This document shows positions 44,386 to 53,575 of a stretch of 63,403 nt of DNA, one piece after another. The notes under the pieces are model-generated. The model searched no databases. It was not told where the DNA came from and was given only the letters and a program-made list of their open reading frames with translations. Position numbers and translations under genes: made by a program. The DNA is from Myxococcales bacterium. Its GTDB lineage: Bacteria > Myxococcota_A > Polyangia > Polyangiales > JAFGIB01. Numbering within the stretch: the first letter of the stretch is position 1; each line of letters starts with the position of its first letter. Location of the stretch: positions 1 through 63,403 of the forward strand of contig JAOUOP010000049.1 in assembly GCA_029880325.1 (NCBI GenBank), read 5' to 3'.

Positions 44386-45585
44386 TCAGCGGGTTTCGGC
44401 CTCACATCCGGTCAGCAGCCAGGGTGTGCGCTCGGTGTTCTTGATCGTGTTGCAGCTGACGGGGCAGGCGGTGAGCCAGGCGGGGGCACTGAGATCGTCC
44501 AGGTAGAAGCCGGCGCCGGCGCTACAGGAGGGGCGATCGGCCACGCGCTGCAGGGCGCGGGCGGGGCCGGTGTCATTGACGGCCAAGGCGATCTGCGTTG
44601 GGCGTTCGGCGGCTGCCTCGGGCACCGCGTAGATACAGGGATCGGCGTCGCGCTGGATCTCGACCAGATGCTCGGCCAGGGCGCTGGGCGGGTCGCCCAG
44701 GTCCAGGGTGCGGGCCCGGTCGCTGCCGCCCTCGGAGGCGGTGACGTTCAGCAGCGAGGGCCAGTCGCCCAGGCCCACGGCGATCACGTAGGTTGTGATG
44801 CTTGGGGTGCCCCGAAAGCCGGCCCGTGCGACCGTGAACTGAGCGTCGACGAGCGTGCCACAGAACAGCTCGGTGGAGAGGCCGTCGGTGATCAGCACCA
44901 CCGCCGGATGGTAGTGCGGATTGGAGTTGGCCCAGGAGCGCGCGAAGTCGATGCCGCCCTCGAGGGCCTGAAAGATGGGGGACAGCTGGACGGGAACGGG
45001 AGCGATCGAGGCCTTGATGGCCGCGGCGTTGCCCGGCAGCTCGTCGACGGGGATCTGCGGCATGGCGTAGAGGCCCGGATCGCAGCTGTCCCCGAAGTAG
45101 CGCACGCCGACGCCGGTGCCGGCGGCGCGCGGATCGTCCACGTATTGGGAAACCCCTTCGGTGATCGTGGGCCAGCTGTTGATGAAGGCCGCGGGGATAC
45201 CGCTGTCGATCAGCAGATAGAGGTCGAGGCGCTTGGGCTGGGCCGGCTCGGCATCGAAGGTGCAGCGCTCGGGCAGCAGGGCGCTGCCGCCGCCGGTGCC
45301 GTCGCTGCTGATGGCGCCGCTGCCGCCGCTGGAGCTGCTGTCGCTGGCGCTGCCGGAGGTGCCTCCCGTGCCGTCGCCACTGGCCAACGCGCCCGCGGTG
45401 GCGCCGCCGGTGGTCGTCGGTGGGCCGTCGGAACGGGTGCCGCTGGTTCCGCCCTGGGCCGCGGTGGCCGCCTTCGCTTCGGCGCTGAGGATGCCGACGG
45501 TGTGAACGCTATCGCTGCAGGCGCCGGTCGACAGGGTCAGGGCCCACGCGAGCAGGGGGGCGAGCTTGTAAGAGGAAACACGCAT
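44386..45585 (-). CDS. Lipoprotein with von Willebrand factor A-like domain
   Basis: About 399 residues starting MRVSSYKLAPLLAWALTLSTGAC (lipobox TGAC). A Ser/Gly/Thr linker (~30-115) is followed by a vWA-like fold (~120-330): RLDLYLLIDSGIP in place of DxSxS, ALEGGIDFARSW, PAVVLITDGLS and ITTYVIAVGLGDW. The MIDAS motif is degenerate at its first position, so metal binding is uncertain. Two Cys-rich segments close the protein. It is a secreted adhesion or interaction protein; the partner is unknown. Confidence 0.8.
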   Translation of the reverse strand: MRVSSYKLAPLLAWALTLSTGACSDSVHTVGILSAEAKAATAAQGGTSGTRSDGPPTTTGGATAGALASGDGTGGTSGSASDSSSSGGSGAISSDGTGGGSALLPERCTFDAEPAQPKRLDLYLLIDSGIPAAFINSWPTITEGVSQYVDDPRAAGTGVGVRYFGDSCDPGLYAMPQIPVDELPGNAAAIKASIAPVPVQLSPIFQALEGGIDFARSWANSNPHYHPAVVLITDGLSTELFCGTLVDAQFTVARAGFRGTPSITTYVIAVGLGDWPSLLNVTASEGGSDRARTLDLGDPPSALAEHLVEIQRDADPCIYAVPEAAAERPTQIALAVNDTGPARALQRVADRPSCSAGAGFYLDDLSAPAWLTACPVSCNTIKNTERTPWLLTGCEAETR

Positions 45586-45672
45586 CACACCGCCGTGACG
45601 GCCGCCAGTGCTGTCACTGCCTCCAGCGTAGCACTACGAGGCAGAAGACCACCGGGTTCCCCCATGCGACGT

Positions 45673-46533
45673 TCATTCGTCGGGGACGTGCTGGGGCCAG
45701 CGCTGCTCGGGCCAGGGTGGAATCGGTCCGGCGCCGGTGTCAGGGCGGTCGGGGATCTGGAAGCCGTCGCCCCAGAGCGAGCCGCCGCCGTCGACGCGCA
45801 GGGTGGCGCCGGTGGTGAAGCTGCCGGCCGGCGACAGGAAGTAGAGCACGGAGTCCGCGATCTCCTCGACCGTGCCCAGGCGCTTGAGGGGGATGACGCG
45901 GGCGGCGGCCTCGGGCACCTCCGGCGGGTAGTTGTGCATGCCGGTGGAGAGGATGGTGCCTGGGGCGACGCAGTTGATCAGCACGCCGTCCTTGGCCCAC
46001 TCGATGGCCAGGGTCTTGGTCATGTTGACGACAGCGGCACGGGCGGCGCCGGTGTGGACCATGGAGGGGAAGCCGCGCCACATGTCGGCGACGATGTTGA
46101 CGATGCGGCCGCCGTGGTCACGCATGAAGCACGCGTGGGCTGCCTGGCACATCTGGAAGGTACCGCTGAGGTTGGTTTCGATGACGGCGTTCCAGCCCTT
46201 TTCGCGGATCTGTGCGGCGGGTGCCATGAACTGGCCGCCGCCGTTGTTGATGACGAAGTCGAGCTTGCCGAAGCGGCCCAGCGTGGCATCCATCAGGGCG
46301 TCGATCTCGGGGCGTTTGCGGATGTTGCAGGTGAAGGGCAGCACTTCGCGCCCGTAGTCCTCGGATAGGCCACGGGCGCTTGTCAGCAGGCGCTTTCGGT
46401 TACGCGAGGCGATCACCACGTCGCAGCCGAGCATCAGCAGGGCTTCGGCGATGGCCAGACCGATGCCGGTGGCGCCGCCGGTGACGATCGCCACCCGGTC
46501 GGCGAAGAGGTCTTCGCGGTAGACGGTCTTCAT
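45673..46533 (-). CDS. PECR-like short-chain reductase (trans-2-enoyl-CoA reductase type)
   Basis: 286 residues. NAD(P) site VAIVTGGATGIGLAIAEALL; then FVINNGGGQFMAPAAQI, GWNAVIETNLSGTFQMCQA and VHTGAARAAVVNMTKTLAIEW. This segment closely follows my memory of human peroxisomal trans-2-enoyl-CoA reductase (VHSGAARAGVYNLTK), in which the ordinary SDR YxxxK is likewise not seen at that place. It is the last gene of the leftward acyl-CoA operon, 10 bases after the biotin carboxylase gene, so it should act on a CoA intermediate of that pathway. Confidence 0.85.
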   Translation of the reverse strand: MKTVYREDLFADRVAIVTGGATGIGLAIAEALLMLGCDVVIASRNRKRLLTSARGLSEDYGREVLPFTCNIRKRPEIDALMDATLGRFGKLDFVINNGGGQFMAPAAQIREKGWNAVIETNLSGTFQMCQAAHACFMRDHGGRIVNIVADMWRGFPSMVHTGAARAAVVNMTKTLAIEWAKDGVLINCVAPGTILSTGMHNYPPEVPEAAARVIPLKRLGTVEEIADSVLYFLSPAGSFTTGATLRVDGGGSLWGDGFQIPDRPDTGAGPIPPWPEQRWPQHVPDE

Positions 46534-46543
46534 GGTGCGCCTC

Positions 46544-48523
46544 TCACCTCTCGCTCGCGTTGATCTCGAGCAGCACTTGGCCGATGCCGACCTGGTCGCC
46601 CCGCTTGCAGCCGACGCTCGATACCGTGCCGTCCACGTCGGCCAGCACGTCGTTTTGGAGCTTCATGGCCTCGATGACCAGCAGCACCTGGCCGCGCTGA
46701 ACTTCTTGGCCCGCCTGGACGCGCACCTCGACCACCGCGCCTTCGAGCGGCGAGACGATGCGACCGCTGCCTGCGGTGTCGGTGCCGCCGGCAGGCGTGC
46801 GGGTGCGGTCATGGATGTCGATGCGGCGGCCGTCATCGAGCTGCACGCTGTCGCCGGTCGCGTGGAGGCTGAAGCGGCGCTGGACGCCGTCGCAGAGGAT
46901 GCGCAAATGGCCGCGGGCCAGGTCGTGGTGGGGCTCGCGTAGCAGGATGCGCCGCTCTCCGAGCGCGACTTCGAAGCCTCCGTCGACGCAGCGCAGACAA
47001 GCGTGCTGAGCGTGTTCACCGGAAGTCAAGGCGAAGGGAAAGGCGATGGGACGGGCGCTGGCGAAGCCGAGCAGTTCGCCGAAGTTGCGGCTTTGGGTGT
47101 CGTGGAGCATGAGCGATAGCGCGGCCACGGCCCAGACTGCGGCTTCGGGCGCCGGATCGTCCCGTAGCGGGGCGCCCTCTTCACGGCCGAGCCAGCCGGT
47201 ATCGACTTCGCCGCGCATGAAGGCAGGGGCGCGCACCAGGCGGCGCAGAAAATCTCGGTTGTGGCGTGGGCCCAGCAGGCGCGTTTCGCCCAGGGCCGCA
47301 TCCAGGCGACGCAGGGCCTGGGCGCGGTCGCTGCCGTGGGCGACGACCTTTGCCAGCATCGGGTCGTAGTGGGCGCTGACCGTGAGGCCATCGCATAGGG
47401 CATGGTCGATGCGCACGCCTGCGCCCGTGGGCGCGCGGAAGTGGTGGATGGGTCCTGTCTGCGGGCGAAAGCCGGCGGCCGGATCTTCGGCGTAGAGCCG
47501 GGCCTCGATGGCGTGGCCGCTCAGGCTGACCTCTTGCTGGGTCAATGGCAGCGCCTCGCCGTCGGCCACCATGAGCTGCAGCGCCACCAGATCCAGGCCC
47601 GTGACCAGTTCGGTGACCGGATGCTCCACCTGCAGCCGCGTATTCATCTCCAGGAAGTAGAAGTCGCCGTCGGGCGCGAGCAGGAACTCGACGGTGCCGG
47701 CGCCCACGTAGTTGGCGGCGCGCACGAGTTTCAAGGCCGCCTCGCCCATGCGCTCGCGCAGGACGGAGTTCACTGCAGGTGAAGGGCATTCCTCCAGCAC
47801 CTTCTGGTAGCGGCGCTGCACCGAGCAGTCGCGCTCGCCCAGGTGCACGGCGTTGCCATGGCGGTCGGCCATCACCTGCAGCTCCACATGGCGCGCGTGT
47901 TCCACGACCCGCTCCAGCAAGAGCCGACCGTCGCCAAAGGCGGCCTCGGCTTCGCGGGCCGCAAGCGGCAGCCGCTCGCGCAGCTGGGCATCGCCATCGG
48001 CCCGGCGCATGCCGCGGCCACCGCCGCCGGCTGCCGCCTTGATCATGATCGGGTAGCCGATGCGCGCGGCGGCCTCGACGAAGCCCTGTTCATGGCCGTC
48101 GCCGCCGTCGTAGCCGGGCACGCAGGGCACGCCTGCATGCTCGGCCACGCCGCGAGCGGTGCGCTTGTCGGCCATCAGCTCGATGCTTTCGGGGTCGGGG
48201 CCGACAAAGATGAGCCCCGCCTGCTGGCAGGCGCGCGCGAAGGCGGCGTTTTCGGAGAGCAGGCCGTAGCCCGGGTGCACGGCGTCAGCTCCTGCCGTGC
48301 GCGCTGCGGCAAGCACGCGCTCGATGTTCAGGTAGGACTCGGCCACGGGCGCTGGGCCGATGGGCACGGCGCGGTCGGCTGCCAGAACATGGGGTGAGCC
48401 GACGTCGGCCTCGCTGTAGATGGCGGTGGTCGACAGGCCGCGGGCGCGGGCGCTTCGGATCACGCGCAGCGCGATCTCGCCGCGATTTGCGATCAGCAGG
48501 TTTTGGATGCGCCCGCCCATCAT
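46544..48523 (-). CDS. Acyl-CoA carboxylase alpha subunit (biotin carboxylase + BCCP)
   Basis: A 659-residue fusion of the geranyl-CoA / 3-methylcrotonyl-CoA carboxylase alpha type. Biotin carboxylase (1-~450): IANRGEIALRVIRSARARGL, ADAVHPGYGLLSENA, KAAAGGGGRGMR (ATP grasp), HLGERDCSVQRRYQKVLEE and EMNTRLQVEHPVTEL. The middle domain is variable. The C-terminal biotinyl domain contains EAMKLQND with the biotin-accepting Lys. It works with the beta subunit encoded divergently at 51902. It starts 6 bases after the hydratase gene. Confidence 0.93.
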   Translation of the reverse strand: MMGGRIQNLLIANRGEIALRVIRSARARGLSTTAIYSEADVGSPHVLAADRAVPIGPAPVAESYLNIERVLAAARTAGADAVHPGYGLLSENAAFARACQQAGLIFVGPDPESIELMADKRTARGVAEHAGVPCVPGYDGGDGHEQGFVEAAARIGYPIMIKAAAGGGGRGMRRADGDAQLRERLPLAAREAEAAFGDGRLLLERVVEHARHVELQVMADRHGNAVHLGERDCSVQRRYQKVLEECPSPAVNSVLRERMGEAALKLVRAANYVGAGTVEFLLAPDGDFYFLEMNTRLQVEHPVTELVTGLDLVALQLMVADGEALPLTQQEVSLSGHAIEARLYAEDPAAGFRPQTGPIHHFRAPTGAGVRIDHALCDGLTVSAHYDPMLAKVVAHGSDRAQALRRLDAALGETRLLGPRHNRDFLRRLVRAPAFMRGEVDTGWLGREEGAPLRDDPAPEAAVWAVAALSLMLHDTQSRNFGELLGFASARPIAFPFALTSGEHAQHACLRCVDGGFEVALGERRILLREPHHDLARGHLRILCDGVQRRFSLHATGDSVQLDDGRRIDIHDRTRTPAGGTDTAGSGRIVSPLEGAVVEVRVQAGQEVQRGQVLLVIEAMKLQNDVLADVDGTVSSVGCKRGDQVGIGQVLLEINASER

Positions 48524-48529
48524 CTCCGC

Positions 48530-49363
48530 CTACCGGGCCCAGCTGGGTTTGCGCTTGTCGACGAAGGCCTGGGCGCCTTCGCGCCCTTCGTCGCCGAGCG
48601 AGGCCTCGGCGAAGAGCTCGGCTGCCCGGTCGAGCACGCCGCTGAGATCGGGCAGCGCCTGGGCCGCCACCGCTTGCAAGAGGCGCTTGGTGGCGGCGTT
48701 GGCGCGCGGGGCGCAGCGCAGGACTTGAGCCAGCACCTCGTCGAGGGCGGCGTCGAGGGCTTCGGTGCTGTCGAAGACCTCGTGCACCAGGCCCAGCTGT
48801 TTGGCGCGGGCGCCGTCGATACGCGCACCGGTGAGCATCAGGCGGCGCGCCTGGGTCAGGCCCAGACGCTGCACCACGAAGGGGGCGATCTGGGCGGGTA
48901 CCAATCCCAGGCTGGTCTCGGGCATGCCGAACTTGGCGCCCTTGTGGGCCAGGGCGATGTCGGTGACGCAGGCCAGGCCAAAGCCGCCGCCCATGACCGC
49001 GCCTTCGAGCACGGCCAAAAGCGGCACGGCCATGTCGTTGGCGGCGGCGGTGACGCGGCCAAAGCGGCGGTTGCCGGCGGCGGTGGCGGTTTTCGGGTCG
49101 CGTTTGCTGGCATCGGACTCCAGCTCTCCACCGCGGGCGGCCATGTCCTTGAGGTCGGCGCCGGCGCAGAAACTGCCGCCAGCGCCGCGTAGCACCACCG
49201 CCCGCAGCTTGCCTGCGGCCTCGTCTGCCAGTTTGAAGACCTGCTCTAGCTCTACCAGCATCTTGCCGTTCATGGCGTTTTTGCGCTCGGGGCGGTTGAG
49301 CGTGAGGTGCAGGATGCCTTCCCGCAGCTCGAGGGCCAGGGTTTCGGTTTCCGGAAGCTTCAT
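48530..49363 (-). CDS. Enoyl-CoA hydratase/isomerase family protein
   Basis: A 277-residue crotonase. Oxyanion hole motifs SFCAGADLKDM and AVLEGAVMGGGFGLACVTDIAL, and FGMPETSLGLVPAQIAPFVV carrying the acid-base Glu region. In this operon it should hydrate the carboxylated enoyl-CoA (methylglutaconyl-CoA in liu, isohexenylglutaconyl-CoA in atu pathways). Its ATG overlaps the stop of the AtuA-family gene (ATGA at 49360-49363). Confidence 0.92.
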   Translation of the reverse strand: MKLPETETLALELREGILHLTLNRPERKNAMNGKMLVELEQVFKLADEAAGKLRAVVLRGAGGSFCAGADLKDMAARGGELESDASKRDPKTATAAGNRRFGRVTAAANDMAVPLLAVLEGAVMGGGFGLACVTDIALAHKGAKFGMPETSLGLVPAQIAPFVVQRLGLTQARRLMLTGARIDGARAKQLGLVHEVFDSTEALDAALDEVLAQVLRCAPRANAATKRLLQAVAAQALPDLSGVLDRAAELFAEASLGDEGREGAQAFVDKRKPSWAR

Positions 49364-51192
49364 GGGGATTCACTCTTGGTCAAGCGCTCGCAAAGCTCCT
49401 GGGGCACGGGAATCTCCATGGCCAGGAGTTGTTGCGCGAAGGTCTTGCCCTGGGGATCGGGGCGCAGGGAGGCCACGCCGCCGCCGCCCAGGCTGTGCTC
49501 GAGCAGGAAATTCCAGCTGCTGGAGCCGGGTAGGGCCCAGCGCGTGACCTTGCTCCGGGGGTTATCGAGCACGTGGGCCATGTGACGGGCCACGGCGGTC
49601 TCGGTGAGCGCGGCGCCGATGTAGGGCACGTAGCTCGGGTCGCGGGCCAGGATGCCGATATTGCTGTGGTCGCCCTTGTCGCCGCTGCGGCCCGTGGCCA
49701 GCGCGATGAGCGGCACTCTAAACTCGCTATCAAAGTCCGGGTAGTCGAGGGCCTGGGGCGCGAGGCTCGCGGCATCGAAGAAGGCCGGGGGAGGGGAGGG
49801 CGGCAGCGCAATGCTCTCACCGTCCAGGTCGACACGGACGTGCACGCGCTCGCGCTCGACCAGGAAGGAAAAGAGCCGGATCACGGCCATGGCGCCGGAG
49901 CGCCCGCCGACGCCGCTGGCGAAACCGGGTGCTCCGCCGGTGCCCATCTGCGGCAGCTCGCGCAGCATCAGCTTGAGGGCGTCGCCATCGTCGTGGCTGA
50001 CCGAAAGGCGCAGCACGACCTCGCGGCTTTGGCGGGCGCGGCTGTGGGCGCCGTAGACGACCTCGCCGCCGAGCACGTCGATGCGACTGTCGCGGAAGCC
50101 GGCGAAGCCGCGGGTGCGCAGCAACTTTTCGGTCTTGTGCAAAAGGGCCTTGCCCACGGCCTCGGCCTTTTCGACCGCATTTTCACCGGCGAGCAAGAAG
50201 CCGGCGCTGGTCTTGAAGCCGTCCGGGTAGGTGGCGCTGACCTTGTACTGGGTCGGCGGCGGGCGGCCCCTGGCGCCGCGGACGCGCACCTGGTCGGGGC
50301 CGACTTCTTCGGCGACGACTTCGGTGAAGTCGCAGACCACGTCGGGCAGCAGGTAGGCGCGCGGGTCGCCGATTTCGTAGAGCAGCTGCTCGAGTACGCC
50401 GCTGACGACCACACGACCGCCGGTATTGGGAGGCTTTTCGATGACGAAGCTGCCGTCCGCTTCGCAGACCGCGATGGGGAAGCCGAGATCGCTGTAGTCG
50501 CCCACCAACTCCCAGTCAGTCAGCAGACCGCCGGTGGCCTGGGCGCCGCACTCGACGATATGCCCGGCCAGGCTGCCCTGGGCCAGCCTGTCGTAGTCCT
50601 CGATCGACCAGCCATGCTCGTGCAGCAGCGGCCCGAGCACCAGGGCGCTGTCGGCGACGCGGCCGGTGATCACGAAGTCTGCGCCAGCGGCCAGGGCGGC
50701 GGCGATGGGCCGGGCGCCCAGGTAGGCGTTCATGGTGACGACCGTCTCGGGTAGCTCGCTGTCCAGGTACATCTCGCGCACGCCCGCGGCGCGCAGGGCC
50801 TCGAGCTCGGGCATCAGGTCGTCGCCCAGCACCACGGCGATGCGGGGCTCGAGGCCCATGGAGCCGGCCAGCGCGCGCAGGGCCTCGCGGCTGGCGAGTG
50901 GATTGACGCCACCGGCGTTGGTCACCACCTTCACGCCCTGCTCCATCACCGCCGGTAGGCACTGCCGCATCACGCGCGTCACGAAGTCGTGGGCGTGGCC
51001 GCCGTCGGGCCGGCGCAGGCGGTGGCCGGCCATGATCGACATGGTGATCTCCGCCAAATAGTCGAAGACCAGATAGTCGAGCCGACCGCCGGCCAGAAGC
51101 TGGGGTGCGGCCGTTTCCGTGTCGCCCCAGAAGCCGGCGGCGCAGCCGATGCGCACGGCGCGTTGGGTTTTCGAGTCTGTGTTGCCCGTCAT
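49360..51192 (-). CDS. atuA: AtuA family (acyclic terpene utilisation) protein
   Basis: 610 residues from MTGNTDSKTQRAVRIGCAAG. The N-terminal ~450 residues are the DUF1446/AtuA domain: IGCAAGFWGDTETAAPQLL, LDYLVFDYLAEITMSIM, VVTNAGGVNPLASREAL and DFVITGRVADSALVLGPLLH. The C-terminal ~110 residues form the AtuA-associated domain (ATGRSGDKGDHSNIGILAR). AtuA is required for citronellol/geraniol use in Pseudomonas, but its reaction is not known. It is the first gene of the leftward operon. The frame is open to 51246, but that part lies inside the operator palindrome. Confidence 0.88.
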   Translation of the reverse strand: MTGNTDSKTQRAVRIGCAAGFWGDTETAAPQLLAGGRLDYLVFDYLAEITMSIMAGHRLRRPDGGHAHDFVTRVMRQCLPAVMEQGVKVVTNAGGVNPLASREALRALAGSMGLEPRIAVVLGDDLMPELEALRAAGVREMYLDSELPETVVTMNAYLGARPIAAALAAGADFVITGRVADSALVLGPLLHEHGWSIEDYDRLAQGSLAGHIVECGAQATGGLLTDWELVGDYSDLGFPIAVCEADGSFVIEKPPNTGGRVVVSGVLEQLLYEIGDPRAYLLPDVVCDFTEVVAEEVGPDQVRVRGARGRPPPTQYKVSATYPDGFKTSAGFLLAGENAVEKAEAVGKALLHKTEKLLRTRGFAGFRDSRIDVLGGEVVYGAHSRARQSREVVLRLSVSHDDGDALKLMLRELPQMGTGGAPGFASGVGGRSGAMAVIRLFSFLVERERVHVRVDLDGESIALPPSPPPAFFDAASLAPQALDYPDFDSEFRVPLIALATGRSGDKGDHSNIGILARDPSYVPYIGAALTETAVARHMAHVLDNPRSKVTRWALPGSSSWNFLLEHSLGGGGVASLRPDPQGKTFAQQLLAMEIPVPQELCERLTKSESP

Positions 51193-51221
51193 GTGGCACC
51201 TGGCGCCCGAGCCCTTGACCG

Positions 51222-51259
51222 AGCAAGCGCTTGGTTGGTATACCAAGCAAGCGCTTGCT
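51222..51259. promoter_or_regulatory. Operator-like 38-bp palindrome between divergent operons
   Basis: Half-sites AGCAAGCGCTTGGTTGGTA and its inverse complement differ at 1 of 19 positions, centred on TTGGTATACCAA (51235-51246). It sits between the atuA start (51192) and the TetR start (51339). I infer it is the binding site of the adjacent TetR repressor, controlling both arms. Confidence 0.75.
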
Positions 51260-51338
51260 TCACAAGCCTGGATCCACTGCCGTGACCCTCAGCCCGCCAC
51301 CGCTGACCGACTTGCGTGTCTCCACCCGTGTCTCCGCC

Positions 51339-51905
51339 ATGGACGAGAGCCCGCGGGGGCGCATCCTGCAGGCCGCCGCGCGCCTCTTCGGCAGTCGCGG
51401 CTTCGGCCGCACCACCGTGCGCGAGCTGGCGGCCGAGGTCGGCATCCAGTCGGGCAGCCTCTTCCATCACTTCAAGAGCAAGGACGAAATCCTCGAGGCA
51501 GTGATGGTGGAGGTCATCGAGCTCAACACCGGGCGCATGCTCGCGGCCCTGGCCCACGCGTGCGATCCCCTCGAACGCCTGCGGGTGCTTTTGCGCTGCG
51601 AGATCAACTCGATCACCGGCGACACGCGCCGGGCCATGAGTCTCCTGGTCAACGAGTGGAACTCGCTGGACGCCGCTGCCCAGGCGCGCGTGCTGGTGCT
51701 GCGCGACCGCTACGAAAAGCTCTTCCTGGACGCCATCGCCGACGCGGCCAACTCGTTGGTGGAGGTCGAGCCCTTCATTCTGAGGCGGCTGATCTACGGG
51801 GTGCATGCGGGGCTGCGCACCTGGTTCAACCCTGACGGCGCGCTCTCCCGCGATGATCTCGTGGAGTTGGTCATGCAGCTGGTGAGCCGAAAGGCGCCGT
51901 CATGA
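51339..51905 (+). CDS. TetR family transcriptional regulator
   Basis: 188 residues from MDESPRGRILQAAARLFGSR. The N-terminal HTH (residues ~6-55) contains GFGRTTVRELAAEVGIQSGSLFHHFKSKDEIL, typical of TetR/AcrR. The ligand domain (60-188) is variable; by context the ligand is likely an acyl-CoA of the pathway. The frame is open to 51231, but upstream codons lie in the palindrome and lack HTH similarity. The stop overlaps the next start (ATGA at 51902-51905), so it is the first gene of the rightward operon. Confidence 0.92.
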   Translation: MDESPRGRILQAAARLFGSRGFGRTTVRELAAEVGIQSGSLFHHFKSKDEILEAVMVEVIELNTGRMLAALAHACDPLERLRVLLRCEINSITGDTRRAMSLLVNEWNSLDAAAQARVLVLRDRYEKLFLDAIADAANSLVEVEPFILRRLIYGVHAGLRTWFNPDGALSRDDLVELVMQLVSRKAPS

Positions 51906-53575
51906 GCGTGCTCGCTTCCCGGGTCGTCGCAGGCGGGCCCGAATTCGAGAAGAACCGCGCCTTCATGGAGGGCTACGTGGCCAAGGTGCGCGCCGTGGAG
52001 GCGGCCATCGAGGCGCGCGAACAGGCCTTTGAAGGGCGGGCCCGCAAGCGCGGCAAGTTGCTGCCCCGCGAGCGCCTGGGGCGGCTGCTCGACCGCGGTG
52101 CGCCGTTTCTGGAGCTCAGCTCCATCGCCGGCTATCGCATGTTCGGCGACAGCGACGGCAGCAGCGCCGGCGGCACGCTGATCGCGGGCATCGGATTCAT
52201 CAGTGGGCGTCGCTGCCTGATCACGGTTTGGAACTACGCCATCAACGGCGGCACCATCTCGGCGGTCACGGTCAAAAAGATGCTGCGGCTGCAGGAGATC
52301 GCCCTGCAAAACCGCCTGCCCATCGTCTCGCTCAGCGAGAGCGGTGGCGCCAACCTCGGCGGTGGCGGCTCCCAGCGCTCCGAGGCCGAGGGGCCCAGGC
52401 GCGGCGGCGACCCCTTTGGCGCCAACAACTTCCTCGACGGCGGCATGTGCTACGCCAACCAGGCGCGGCTGTCGGCCGCGGGCATTCCGCAAATTGTCGT
52501 CTCCCACGGCAACGCCACCGCCGGAGGCGCCTACCACGTGGCGCTCAGCGACTACATCGTGTTGGTGCGCGGCCAGAGCCAGATTTTTTTGGCGGGCCCG
52601 CCGCTGCTCAAGGCCGCAACCGGCGCCGACGCCGACGCCCAGGAGTTGGGCGGCGCCGAGATGCACGCCACCATCAGCGGCACCGGCGAGTATTTGGCCG
52701 AAGACGACGCCGACGGCGTGCGCATCGCCCGCGAGATCGTAGCGCAGCTTCCCGGCGTTGGACCCGCAGTGAATGCTAGCGGCATCGAAGCGCCGCTCTA
52801 CGACCCCGCCGAGCTGATCGGCATCGTGCCCGAGGACCCGAAGAGAGCCTACGACGTGCGCGAGCTGATCGCGCGCCTGGTCGACGGCTCGCGTTTTCTC
52901 GAGTTCTCTGCGGCCATCGACCAGGGCACGATTTGTGGTCATGCCACCCTGGCCGGTCATCGCGTGGGCCTCATCGGCAACAACGCCCCCATCACGCCCA
53001 GTGGCGCCAAGAAGGCCGCGCAGTTTTTGCAGCTGTGCGACCAGAGCCTGACGCCGGTGATCTTCATCCAGAATACCACCGGCTTTTTGGTCGGCGTCCA
53101 GGCCGAGCAGGACGGCCAGGTCAAGCACGGCTCCAAAATGATCCAGGCCGTGGCCAACCTGCGCACCACCAAGATCGCGCTGGTGGTGGGAAATAGCTAC
53201 GGTGCCGGCAACTACGCCATGGCCAGCCGCGCCCTTTCGCCCCACTTCATCTTCGCCTGGCCCACCGCGCGCAACGCCGTCATGGGCGGCGCCCAGGCCG
53301 CCAAGGTCATGGAAATCGTGGCCCTGGGCAAGCTGGCACGCAGCGGCATCGAAGTCAGCGACGACATCCGCGCCGAACTCGATCGCCAGTCGGCTGGCAT
53401 CGAAGCCAGCCTCGATGCCAGCGCCGAGTCCATGTACTGCTCGGCGCGCCTTTTCGACGACGGGCTGATCGACCCCCGCGACAGCCGCAAGGTCCTGGCC
53501 TTCGTGCTCGACACACGCAGGGAAGCCGAGGCCACCCCCATCGCCCCCAACACCTTTGGAGTGCAGAGGCTATGA
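51902..53575 (+). CDS. Acyl-CoA carboxylase beta subunit (carboxyltransferase)
   Basis: A 557-residue carboxyltransferase of the methylcrotonyl/geranyl-CoA class. Signatures: KLLPRERLGRLLDRGAPFLE, SESGGANLGGGG, GNATAGGAYHVALSD (N-terminal crotonase half) and PSGAKKAAQFLQLCDQ, FIQNTTGFLVGVQAEQDGQV, SYGAGNYAMASRALSPHF (C-terminal half). It pairs with the biotin carboxylase at 46544. It is coupled to both neighbours by ATGA overlaps. Substrate choice between methylcrotonyl-CoA and geranyl-CoA cannot be read by eye. Confidence 0.93.
   Translation: MSVLASRVVAGGPEFEKNRAFMEGYVAKVRAVEAAIEAREQAFEGRARKRGKLLPRERLGRLLDRGAPFLELSSIAGYRMFGDSDGSSAGGTLIAGIGFISGRRCLITVWNYAINGGTISAVTVKKMLRLQEIALQNRLPIVSLSESGGANLGGGGSQRSEAEGPRRGGDPFGANNFLDGGMCYANQARLSAAGIPQIVVSHGNATAGGAYHVALSDYIVLVRGQSQIFLAGPPLLKAATGADADAQELGGAEMHATISGTGEYLAEDDADGVRIAREIVAQLPGVGPAVNASGIEAPLYDPAELIGIVPEDPKRAYDVRELIARLVDGSRFLEFSAAIDQGTICGHATLAGHRVGLIGNNAPITPSGAKKAAQFLQLCDQSLTPVIFIQNTTGFLVGVQAEQDGQVKHGSKMIQAVANLRTTKIALVVGNSYGAGNYAMASRALSPHFIFAWPTARNAVMGGAQAAKVMEIVALGKLARSGIEVSDDIRAELDRQSAGIEASLDASAESMYCSARLFDDGLIDPRDSRKVLAFVLDTRREAEATPIAPNTFGVQRL

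Noticed and set aside
44287..46368. 693-residue plus-strand open frame
   Set aside because: Antisense to the vWA lipoprotein and the SDR; no domain recognisable, Gly/Ala/Arg-rich shadow composition.
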